Origin: Actinomycetota bacterium
Lineage (GTDB): Bacteria > Actinomycetota > Actinomycetes > S36-B12 > UBA5976
Direction of reading: 5' to 3'
NCBI GenBank assembly: GCA_947491175.1
Contig: CANLIF010000019.1
Coordinates: 1-14,079, forward strand
DNA: 14,079 nucleotides
The notes under the pieces were generated by a model, which saw only the letters and a program-made list of their open reading frames with translations, was not told the DNA's origin and made no database searches. This document shows, piece after piece, positions 6,097-12,287 of this stretch. A program made the translations under genes and the position numbers. Numbering within the stretch: position 1 is the stretch's first letter; every line of letters starts with the position of its first letter.

Positions 6097-7974
6097 TTGA
6101 CTTTTTTGCCTGGAATAAATTCCCCTAGTGATTTGCGCGTGCTATCTGCCGAAAATCTTGACGCGCTAGCTGCTGAGATTCGGGCTGCGCTGATTAACTA
6201 CGTTACAAAAACAGGGGGCCACCTCGGTCCAAACCTCGGTGTAGTTGAACTAACTTTGGCTTTGCATCGAGTGTTCGATTCCCCAAAAGATCCAATCCTT
6301 TGGGATACCGGACATCAGTCTTATGTGCACAAAATGGTTACCGGCCGTGCCAGTGAGTTTGAAACTCTGCGGCAAGAAGGCGGTCTTTCGGGCTACCCAA
6401 GTCGTGCGGAAAGTATCCATGATGTGATTGAAAACAGTCACGCCTCAACTGCACTCTCGTATGCAGATGGAATCGCTAAGGCATTCCAGATTCATGGCGA
6501 AACCGATAGGCATGTGGTTGCTGTAGTTGGTGACGGTGCGTTGACGGGCGGAATGACGTGGGAGGCGCTAAACAACATCGCAGACGGTTCAGACCGCTCT
6601 GTAATAATTGTGGTAAACGACAATGAACGTTCGTATTCACCCACTATTGGCGGCATGGCTCGACATTTAGCAAAGTTACGGACTGCCAAAGAGTATGAAA
6701 AAATCCTGGGCTGGGGTAAATCCGTATTAAAGCGCACGCCAGTGATTGGTTCTCCGATTTACGATGCATTACACGGAATGAAAAAGGGATTGAAGGATTT
6801 CGTAGCCCCCCAGGGTTTGTTTGAAGATTTAGGTCTTAAATACATCGGCCCAGTTGATGGCCACAACATTGCTGACCTGGAGTTTGCATTTCAACGAGCT
6901 CGGGATTTTGGCAAACCAGTAATCGTGCATGTAATTACTGAAAAGGGCCATGGCTACAAGCCAGCCGAAACTGATGAAGCCGACCGATTTCATGCCGTCG
7001 GTGTTGTTGATCCCGATACCGGCAAGCCGTTAACTCAAGCTGCTAAGTCTTGGACTTCGGTGTTCTCACAAGAACTAGTCGCCATCGGCGGTGAACGCCA
7101 AGATGTTGTTGCAATCACTGCAGCGATGCTTGGACCAACCGGACTGGACGCCTTCGCTGATATATTTCCAGAGCGCACCTTTGACGTTGGGATCGCCGAA
7201 CAGCATGCAGTTACCAGCGCAGTTGGTATGGCGCACGCGGGCCTACATCCAGTTATTGCGGTTTATGCAACCTTCCTCAATCGGGCAATTGACCAAGTGC
7301 TAATGGATGCCGCGCTTCATGGCGCAGGCGTCACGTTTGCACTTGATCGCTCTGGAGTAACGGGCGATGATGGCGCCAGCCATAACGGCATGTGGGATAT
7401 GGCTTTGTTGCGAGTTGTTCCAGGTCTTGACTTGTTTGCGCCACGTGATGGTTCCCGCTTGGTTTCAGCGCTACGAAATTGTGTTGACAAGTCAGATCAC
7501 CCAACAGTCATCAGATTTTCTAAGGGCGCAATTCCAAACGATATCCCTGCCGTGCAGTCCCTTGGATTTGCTGACGTTTTGATTGCGACACCAAATCCAG
7601 ATGTAACAATCGTTTCGGTAGGTGGAATGGCAACACAGGCACTTGATGCTGCGCAGACTCTGCGCGATCGTGGCTTTGCAGTCGAAGTGATCGACCCAAT
7701 TCAAGTCCTACCCGTTGCCAGCGGTCTGATCGAATACTTAGCTGAGCGTGAATTTGTTGTGACCATCGAAGATGGCCTGGTTGATGGTGGCATTGGAGAA
7801 GCAATTGGAAGTGCGCTGCGCGCCGCTAAAGCCACAACTCGAGTCACAACACTTGGAATCCCAAAGAAATTCTTAGATCACGCGACCCGCAAATCCATCT
7901 TGACTAGATTGCACCTTGACGCCCAGGGAATTGTGGAAACAATAGAGCAGGATCTAAAAACTACAGTTCGTTAA
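6097..7974 (+). CDS. dxs: 1-deoxy-D-xylulose-5-phosphate synthase
   Basis: Condenses pyruvate and glyceraldehyde 3-phosphate to DXP with thiamine diphosphate, the entry step of the MEP isoprenoid pathway and a branch to thiamine and pyridoxal phosphate. The 625-residue length is normal. Motifs: TGHQSYVHK (71-79), YPSRAESIHD (100-109), the ThDP/Mg site GDGALTGGMTWEALNN (145-160) with NDNERSYSP (174-182), the catalytic Glu368 in DVGIAEQHAVT, and DRSGVTGDDGASHNGMWD (417-434) of the pyrimidine domain. The TTG at 6097 is preferred because AGGGG (6085-6089) lies seven bases upstream and the product then begins MTFLPGINSPSDL, aligning with family N-termini. An in-frame TTG at 6079 adds six residues but has no ribosome-binding site. 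It ends two bases from the convergent RNase D-like gene. Confidence 0.97.
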   Translation: MTFLPGINSPSDLRVLSAENLDALAAEIRAALINYVTKTGGHLGPNLGVVELTLALHRVFDSPKDPILWDTGHQSYVHKMVTGRASEFETLRQEGGLSGYPSRAESIHDVIENSHASTALSYADGIAKAFQIHGETDRHVVAVVGDGALTGGMTWEALNNIADGSDRSVIIVVNDNERSYSPTIGGMARHLAKLRTAKEYEKILGWGKSVLKRTPVIGSPIYDALHGMKKGLKDFVAPQGLFEDLGLKYIGPVDGHNIADLEFAFQRARDFGKPVIVHVITEKGHGYKPAETDEADRFHAVGVVDPDTGKPLTQAAKSWTSVFSQELVAIGGERQDVVAITAAMLGPTGLDAFADIFPERTFDVGIAEQHAVTSAVGMAHAGLHPVIAVYATFLNRAIDQVLMDAALHGAGVTFALDRSGVTGDDGASHNGMWDMALLRVVPGLDLFAPRDGSRLVSALRNCVDKSDHPTVIRFSKGAIPNDIPAVQSLGFADVLIATPNPDVTIVSVGGMATQALDAAQTLRDRGFAVEVIDPIQVLPVASGLIEYLAEREFVVTIEDGLVDGGIGEAIGSALRAAKATTRVTTLGIPKKFLDHATRKSILTRLHLDAQGIVETIEQDLKTTVR

Positions 7975-7976
7975 CG

Positions 7977-9242
7977 TCATTCTTTTTCAAGTCCCCAGAT
8001 TGCAGTTTCCAAAGTTGGACAAACTATTTCAATTTGCCAAGCGCGGGCGCCAAAATCCGACAAGGTGCTTCTAAGTGCTTCTACATTTTCCGGCGGATCC
8101 CAAAGAACCCGTCGAATCGTTTCTGGCGTCATAAGGTTTTCAATCGGAAGACCACGCGCTTCGGCAATTTCCGAAAGTTTGGTACGCGCGAATTCAAGCC
8201 GGCGCCAGGCCTGGGGATTTCTGACTTCCCAGTTTCTTGGCGCAGGTGGCCCAGTGACGGGCAACTTTAAAGCGGGCAATTCATTATCTGGCAAACTATG
8301 AGCTTTGAGTGTGGCTGAAATCCAAGTATCGGCATGTCGTTTAACATTTCGTAAATGCATGAAGGAAAGAGTTTTTAACTCAGATTCTTTAGTCAGCCCG
8401 CAGCTTGCCAAAGTAACTATGTGAGCATCTGACAAAACTCGGCCCGCAGCAATATCTTGTGCCCGCGCTACTTCATCCCGAGCGTGCCAGACCTCACGAA
8501 TAACTGCTAGCTCTCGCGGTCTTCGGATGACGTGCATTCCGGATGTTCGGCGCCACGGATCTACCCGTTGAATTGTTCCAGTTGTGCGCTTTACATGGTC
8601 AAACTCCTGGATTGCCCAATTGTGCTTATCGGTTTCGCGTAATTGGGATTCAAGTTCTACCCACAACTCAATTAAGAATTCAACATCAAGCGCAGCGTAA
8701 TTGAGCCAAGATTCAGGCAGCGGGCGAGTCGACCAATCAGCAGCGCTATGTTCCTTGGCAAGTGAAAAACCAAGTTGCGTTTCAAGTAATGGACCAAGGC
8801 CAACGCGCGGCAGACCAAGTAGCCGACCAGCAAGTTCAGTATCAAATACATTTGCTGTTGGAATAAGTCCAACTTCGGCCAAACAAACCAAGTCTTGGGA
8901 AGCGGCATGCAGAATCCAATCAACACCAATAAGTGCGTTTTGCAGTGAGTCCAAATTTGGAAACAAAGTTGGATCAATTAAGTGCGATCCGGATCCCTGT
9001 CTGCGCAATTGAATCAAGTAAGCGCGCTGACTGTATTTAAACCCAGAGGCACGTTCTGCATCAAGTGCCACAGGACCAGTACCACGAGAAATTGCGGCTA
9101 CTAAGTCCGATAGTTGCTCTGCGGAAGAAACTATTGCCGGCAGACCTTCCCGGGGTTCGGTAACTCGAATACTTTCGACTTCGACTGTTTCAGGAACCTC
9201 GGAGACCACAACATCTTGCAGAGAATCAAATTGATCTGACAT
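7977..9242 (-). CDS. RNase D-like 3'-5' exonuclease with HRDC domain
   Basis: Predicted DEDDy-family exoribonuclease trimming 3' ends of structured RNA such as tRNA precursors. The exonuclease triad motifs are intact: Exo I with Asp61 and Glu63 (VALDAERASGFKY), Exo II with Asp117 (HAASQDL), and Exo III with Tyr182 and Asp186 (YAALDVEFL). An HRDC nucleic-acid-binding domain follows at about 240-315, then a second helical HRDC-like region to the C-terminus (about 340-410). Residues 1-35 are acidic and low in conservation. The 421-residue length is usual for actinobacterial members (M. tuberculosis Rv2681). The ATG lies three bases after the DUF3000 stop with no Shine-Dalgarno visible, so translation is probably coupled to DUF3000. 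Its 3' end faces dxs with only two bases between the stops. Confidence 0.92.
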   Translation of the reverse strand: MSDQFDSLQDVVVSEVPETVEVESIRVTEPREGLPAIVSSAEQLSDLVAAISRGTGPVALDAERASGFKYSQRAYLIQLRRQGSGSHLIDPTLFPNLDSLQNALIGVDWILHAASQDLVCLAEVGLIPTANVFDTELAGRLLGLPRVGLGPLLETQLGFSLAKEHSAADWSTRPLPESWLNYAALDVEFLIELWVELESQLRETDKHNWAIQEFDHVKRTTGTIQRVDPWRRTSGMHVIRRPRELAVIREVWHARDEVARAQDIAAGRVLSDAHIVTLASCGLTKESELKTLSFMHLRNVKRHADTWISATLKAHSLPDNELPALKLPVTGPPAPRNWEVRNPQAWRRLEFARTKLSEIAEARGLPIENLMTPETIRRVLWDPPENVEALRSTLSDFGARAWQIEIVCPTLETAIWGLEKE

Positions 9243-9245
9243 AAA

Positions 9246-9797
9246 TTATTGTTGGCGCTTTCGTAAAAGTGCAGTAACACCTTCCGGTAGCGGAGTCAAT
9301 CCCGAACTTTTTTCTACGAGTGCCAGCCAAGCCTGCACATGTTGGGCAAGATCTTCGGTATCAGGAGACCAAGAAGCTCTAATTTCTAAATCAGTTTCAG
9401 TAGAGCGATCTTCGATACCGGCAAAGGATCGAGATACTGTGCGAGTAACAGTTCCGGATGCATTATGAAATTTCGCACCCGAATCAGTTAACGCATCGGT
9501 AAGCCAAGACCAAGCGACTTCGTCGAAAAGGTCATCAGTTACGACATCAGATTCCATTGGGGCCCGAACGAATGAAACCACGCGAAAAGTACCGTCCCAG
9601 GTGTCTTGACCTTCGGGATCATGCAGCACAATAAAGCGGCCGACAGCCAGCTCTTCATCATCAGAATCGACGACTTCAACGGCTAAAGCAATGCTGTGCG
9701 GAGCCAGACGCTGCGGGGCTGGGACTTCTTCGAGTGAGAATTCAGGGCGCAAAATCGGGCTTTGCAAACTATCTAATGCACTCTGCCAAACGTCCAC
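9246..9797 (-). CDS. DUF3000 family protein
   Basis: Conserved actinobacterial protein of unknown function, about 183 residues from the GTG at 9797. The family signature is clear near the N-terminus: LRPEFSLEEVPAPQRLAPHSIALAVEV. The middle contains VGRFIVLHDPEGQDTWDGTFRVVSFVRA and the C-terminal half an alternating beta/alpha pattern; the protein is acidic, with no membrane segment. Two starts are open. The GTG at 9797 has an AGGTG Shine-Dalgarno-like stretch eight bases upstream. A TTG at 9827 would add ten residues and lies eight bases from a TATGAT box, so it could be leaderless. I prefer the GTG because it fits the predicted transcript start and the usual distance to the family signature. 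The pairing with the downstream RNase D-like gene matches Rv2680-Rv2681. Confidence 0.85.
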   Translation of the reverse strand: MDVWQSALDSLQSPILRPEFSLEEVPAPQRLAPHSIALAVEVVDSDDEELAVGRFIVLHDPEGQDTWDGTFRVVSFVRAPMESDVVTDDLFDEVAWSWLTDALTDSGAKFHNASGTVTRTVSRSFAGIEDRSTETDLEIRASWSPDTEDLAQHVQAWLALVEKSSGLTPLPEGVTALLRKRQQ

Positions 9798-9835
9798 GTT
9801 TGATGCACCTACCCTAGAAGAATTCAATACTTCTA

Positions 9836-9841
9836 ATCATA
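9836..9841 (-). promoter_or_regulatory. -10 box for the DUF3000 - RNase D unit
   Basis: On the minus strand this reads TATGAT, one base from TATAAT, giving a start near 9829. The transcript would have a leader of about 30 bases to the GTG at 9797, or almost none to the TTG at 9827. No clear -35 box. It is divergent from the permease promoter 40 bp away. Confidence 0.4.
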
Positions 9842-9881
9842 TGAACAATTTTCACGTTGTCGGCATAGGCGCGCGGTCGGT

Positions 9882-9887
9882 TAGGCT
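9882..9887 (+). promoter_or_regulatory. -10 box of a leaderless promoter for the EamA permease
   Basis: TAGGCT (TAnnnT form) is followed by six bases (gtcgga) and the ATG at 9894, so the transcript should begin at the start codon. No Shine-Dalgarno lies at a workable distance. A TTGTCG at 9857-9862 is a possible but badly spaced (19 bp) -35 element. Confidence 0.5.
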
Positions 9888-9893
9888 GTCGGA

Positions 9894-10721
9894 ATGCCGA
9901 TCATTCTTGCCTTGCTTTCGAGTTTGGTCTGGGGTTTATCTGACTTCCTGGGCGGAACTCTTAGCAAGAAGCGAAAAGCAATTGCGGTTATTGGTGGGTC
10001 ACAAACATTTGGCTTGACATTTGTTTCAATCTTGGCACTGGGCCTAGGCGTCTGGACTTTGGATTCCACGGTGTGGGTTAACGGAATCATTGCCGGCGCG
10101 ATGGGATTACTCGGACTAGTTGGTTTTTACACTGCATTGGCAACTGGTCAAATGGGAATCGTTGCGCCAATTTCTTCGTTAAGCGCCCTTGTGCCTGTGA
10201 CTATCGGATTAGCGCAAGGTGAACGCCCAGGCACTTTGCAAATTACTGGAATCCTTGTGGCATTAATCGGTGTGATTCTGGCTAGTGGCCCAGAACTAAA
10301 CGGCAAAGTGGATTCTCGACCAGTTTTCTTGGCGCTATTTGCCGCATTAACTTTTGGTTTCTGCGTTTACTTCATGGCCAAAGGTGGTCAAATAAACCCC
10401 ACTATGACGATTACAGCCATGAGAGCAACGCAAGTTGTGTTGGTTCTCGTACTTGCGCTGGCAGTTAGATCCCTGGGTGGACTTGTCAGGAAAGATGTCC
10501 CGTTGCTCGCAACTATCGGAGCGACAGATGCGGGTGCCAATGTTTTGTTCGCATTCGCTGCTGCCCTGGGTTTACTCTCAGTAGTTGCGGTTCTCGGTTC
10601 GCTTTATCCGATTGTGACGGTGCTTTTAGCTTGGTGGATTCACAAAGAGCGTCTGATGCCTGTGCAGTACCTAGGCATTGCAGTGACGTTTACTGGCGTA
10701 GGTTTAATTTCGCTGGGCTAG
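9894..10721 (+). CDS. EamA/DMT-superfamily permease
   Basis: Predicted ten-helix membrane transporter of the drug/metabolite transporter superfamily, 275 residues, built from two EamA repeats (about 1-132 and 143-275). The N-terminal helix carries WGLSDFLGG, typical of this subgroup, and each repeat ends with an EamA-like signature: GIVAPISSLSALVPVTIGLAQGE in the first and SVVAVLGSLYPIVTVLLAWWIHKE in the second. Charges between helices (KKRK at 25-28, RKD near the middle) fit cytoplasmic loops. Substrate is not predictable; family members export amino acids, metabolites or drugs, or import small solutes. It stands alone between divergent DUF3000 and convergent msrB. In M. tuberculosis the heme genes hemE, hemY and a hemQ-like gene lie between the DUF3000 and msrB homologues. 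Confidence 0.9.
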   Translation: MPIILALLSSLVWGLSDFLGGTLSKKRKAIAVIGGSQTFGLTFVSILALGLGVWTLDSTVWVNGIIAGAMGLLGLVGFYTALATGQMGIVAPISSLSALVPVTIGLAQGERPGTLQITGILVALIGVILASGPELNGKVDSRPVFLALFAALTFGFCVYFMAKGGQINPTMTITAMRATQVVLVLVLALAVRSLGGLVRKDVPLLATIGATDAGANVLFAFAAALGLLSVVAVLGSLYPIVTVLLAWWIHKERLMPVQYLGIAVTFTGVGLISLG

Positions 10722-10741
10722 TCTCACTGGGGTAACTGTTT

Positions 10742-11143
10742 CTAATCTGAAATAAGTGTCATCGAAATTGAATTAATGCAATAGCGCAAATCTGTTGGCG
10801 TTTTGTAGCCTTCGCCCTCAAATACGTGTCCAAGGTGTGAATCACAAGCAGCGCATCGAATTTCAGTTCGAACCATGCCATGCGACATGTCTTTAATCTC
10901 AGTGATCGTTTCGGCGGCAAGGGGAGTGAAAAATGATGGCCAGCCACAGCCACTATGAAACTTCGCATCGCTTCTAAACAATTCAGCGCCACACGCCCGG
11001 CAGGCATAAACGCCATTGGCTTCAGTGTCGGTGTATTCACCTGCAAACGCGGCTTCGGTACCGGCTTCACGAAGCACCCGAAATTCTTCTGCACTCAATT
11101 CAGCTCGCCATTGCTCATCGGACTTAACGATTTTTTCACTCAT
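10742..11143 (-). CDS. msrB: Peptide-methionine (R)-S-oxide reductase MsrB
   Basis: Reduces the R epimer of methionine sulfoxide in oxidised proteins, with thioredoxin as the usual electron donor. The 133-residue product is a complete single-domain MsrB. Zinc ligands are Cys48/Cys51 (ACRAC) and Cys97/Cys100 (RCAAC). The catalytic cysteine is Cys122 in RYCINSISM, His103 and His106 lie in SHLGHVFEG, and Cys66 in SGCGWPSF is the likely recycling cysteine. No signal peptide, so cytoplasmic. The ATG lies six bases after a TAGCCT box and lacks a Shine-Dalgarno, which suggests a leaderless message. Its stop is 20 bases from the convergent permease stop, with no hairpin terminator seen between them. 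Confidence 0.97.
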   Translation of the reverse strand: MSEKIVKSDEQWRAELSAEEFRVLREAGTEAAFAGEYTDTEANGVYACRACGAELFRSDAKFHSGCGWPSFFTPLAAETITEIKDMSHGMVRTEIRCAACDSHLGHVFEGEGYKTPTDLRYCINSISMTLISD

Positions 11144-11149
11144 GTCTAA

Positions 11150-11155
11150 AGGCTA
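11150..11155 (-). promoter_or_regulatory. -10 box of a leaderless promoter for msrB
   Basis: Minus-strand TAGCCT followed by six bases (ttagac) and the ATG at 11143. This repeats the TAnnnT-N6-start pattern of the DUF3159, permease and pabB genes. It touches the dyad at 11155-11168. Confidence 0.5.
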
Positions 11156-11168
11156 GGGCAACTGCCCT
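11155..11168. promoter_or_regulatory. 14-bp dyad at the msrB promoter (candidate operator)
   Basis: AGGGCA-AC-TGCCCT has perfect 6-bp arms around two bases. It begins at the msrB -10 box and extends into the -10/-35 spacer. It lies 24 bp beyond the reductase stop and has no T tract and a loop of only two bases, so a terminator for the upstream gene is unlikely. Operator function is inference. Confidence 0.35.
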
Positions 11169-11192
11169 CATCAGGCGAGTGCACATGCCCTT

Positions 11193-11885
11193 CTAGCGAC
11201 TTAGCAACAGCCTTCTAAACTCATAACTTCCCGATGTCGCACTGCCAACCTGATCCCAGTTGGAATTACTTGGAAGCGCGGCAGGCCACGACGGGAAGCC
11301 ACCTACTTTGACTGGTGAAACTGTTAAATCGTATTCATCAACCACATCAGCAAGTAAGAGTTGAGATAGCAAGGTGGGTCCACCTTCGCAGGTCACTTTT
11401 ACTAGATTCAAATCCGAAAGCGTTGCAATTAGTGTTGTGGCAAAATGTTCATCATTCTTCACGGAAACTACTTCGGCCACGTCAAGTAGTTCTTCACTCG
11501 CAAAATTGTCACCGGCATTGATGATTAGTGTGCGATGAAAACCACCATGGAAAATATTTGAAGTTACATCAAAATCTAACTTGGCACTAACAATCACGAG
11601 CCGCGGCACAGGACGATTTAGAAACTCGAAGTCAGCATGCTGCTTAGGTTGTCGATAGTTCTCCAGGCGAGCAGTGCTCGCACCCACCAAAACCACATCT
11701 GATAAGGCGCGCAACAAAAGAAGTAGTTTGAGATCAGCTTCAGTTGTTAAATCTCTGGATGAATTGGAGGAACCGACAAAGTGACCATCCTGAGAAATGA
11801 TCATGTTTGCCCGAACCCAATTTGGCTCAGGGGATTGATAGTGAGCAGCGATTTCTGGAAGCGATGCAAGTTGAAGATCTAACAT
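11193..11885 (-). CDS. Pyrimidine reductase family protein (RibD C-terminal / DHFR-like fold)
   Basis: NADPH-dependent reductase of the RibD C-terminal family, 230 residues. Seen: the N-terminal strand and loop WVRANMIISQDGHFVG (23-38), ALSDVVLVGASTARLENY (60-77) for the nucleotide-binding part, CEGGPTLLSQLL (166-177) and a C-terminal EYDLTVSPVKVGG. There is no deaminase domain, so by itself it is not a bifunctional RibD. The M. tuberculosis relative Rv2671 has been reported as a functional analogue of dihydrofolate reductase, so the substrate could be a riboflavin or a folate intermediate. The ATG at 11885 is chosen because AGGA lies seven bases upstream. The frame stays open further into tRNA-Val (to 11948), but that extension would be tRNA sequence. 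It lies 26 bases after the tRNA-Val 3' end with no clear promoter, so read-through from the tRNA operon is likely. Confidence 0.85.
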   Translation of the reverse strand: MLDLQLASLPEIAAHYQSPEPNWVRANMIISQDGHFVGSSNSSRDLTTEADLKLLLLLRALSDVVLVGASTARLENYRQPKQHADFEFLNRPVPRLVIVSAKLDFDVTSNIFHGGFHRTLIINAGDNFASEELLDVAEVVSVKNDEHFATTLIATLSDLNLVKVTCEGGPTLLSQLLLADVVDEYDLTVSPVKVGGFPSWPAALPSNSNWDQVGSATSGSYEFRRLLLSR

Positions 11886-11911
11886 CAAGTTTCCTGACGT
11901 CTGATTACGGG

Positions 11912-11985
11912 TGGTCGATACAGGACTCGAACCTGCGACCTCTTCCATGTCAAGGAAGCGCGCTAGCCAACTGCGCCAATCGACC
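11912..11985 (-). tRNA. tRNA-Val (anticodon GAC)
   Basis: Minus-strand cloverleaf of 74 bases. Acceptor arms GGTCGAT and ATCGACC pair fully, with discriminator A. The anticodon stem CTTCC/GGAAG closes loop TTGACAT, giving GAC (plus-strand 11949-11951), and the T arm is GCAGG-TTCGAGT-CCTGT. CCA is not encoded. It is the last tRNA of a Gly-Cys-Val cluster and lies just ahead of the reductase gene on the same strand. Confidence 0.96.
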
Positions 11986-12034
11986 GTTGTGAAACGGATA
12001 TTTAGTTGTATTCACTTGCCGTTTTCTACTTACG

Positions 12035-12105
12035 AGGTGGAGACGGGATTTGAACCCGTGTACAGGGATTTGCAGTCCCTTGCCTCGCCTCTCGGCCACT
12101 CCACC
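12035..12105 (-). tRNA. tRNA-Cys (anticodon GCA)
   Basis: Minus-strand cloverleaf of 71 bases. Acceptor arms GGTGGAG/CTCCACC carry the discriminator T that tRNA-Cys uses as an identity element. The anticodon stem AGGGA/TCCCT closes loop CTGCAAA, giving GCA (plus-strand 12071-12073), and the T arm is ACGGG-TTCAAAT-CCCGT. CCA is not encoded. Middle gene of the cluster. Confidence 0.96.
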
Positions 12106-12130
12106 GGATCGCCCAATGTGAGCACTTCCG

Positions 12131-12202
12131 AGCGGATGACGGGATTCGAACCCGCGACCCTCACCTTGGCAAGGTGATGCTCTACCACTGAGCCACATCC
12201 GC
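12131..12202 (-). tRNA. tRNA-Gly (anticodon GCC)
   Basis: Minus-strand cloverleaf of 72 bases. Acceptor arms GCGGATG/CATCCGC, discriminator T, D arm GCTCAGTGGTAGAGC, anticodon stem TCACC/GGTGA with loop TTGCCAA (GCC), T arm CGGG-TTCGAAT-CCCG. CCA is not encoded. First gene of the cluster, about 18 bases after the predicted transcription start. Confidence 0.96.
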
Positions 12203-12205
12203 GTA

Positions 12206-12218
12206 CAGGCTAAGCCTG
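12206..12218. repeat. 13-bp dyad between the tRNA promoter and tRNA-Gly
   Basis: CAGGCT-A-AGCCTG has perfect 6-bp arms around one base, three bases from the tRNA-Gly 5' end and just downstream of the predicted transcription start. It could be a 5' leader element or a DNA site. Meaning unknown. Confidence 0.3.
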
Positions 12219-12226
12219 ACCCCGTT

Positions 12227-12255
12227 ACCTTAGCCCAATTACGGGATGGGTTCAA
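12227..12255 (-). promoter_or_regulatory. Promoter of the tRNA Gly-Cys-Val cluster
   Basis: On the minus strand TTGAAC (12255-12250) and TAAGGT (12232-12227) are separated by 17 bases, a good sigma-A-type arrangement that predicts a start near 12220 and a short leader before tRNA-Gly. It is the only promoter in the window with a clear -35 box, as expected for a stable-RNA gene. Confidence 0.55.
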
Positions 12256-12275
12256 AGTGAGCCCGATAAGGTTCG

Positions 12276-12281
12276 TAAACT
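12276..12281 (+). promoter_or_regulatory. -10 box of a leaderless promoter for pabB
   Basis: TAAACT followed by six bases (ggagac) and the ATG at 12288. GGAG at 12282-12285 is only two bases from the ATG, too close to work as a Shine-Dalgarno, so leaderless initiation is the better reading. Confidence 0.5.
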
Positions 12282-12287
12282 GGAGAC

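Noticed and set aside
11886..11948. N-terminal extension of the pyrimidine reductase
   Set aside because: The extra 21 codons are spacer and tRNA-Val sequence. The ATG at 11885 has a good Shine-Dalgarno and fits the family start.
11911..12255. Open frames on both strands (11911-12177 plus, 11950-12255 minus)
   Set aside because: They run through three tRNA genes, and the protein-like text is translated tRNA sequence (T-arm GGTTCGA repeats).
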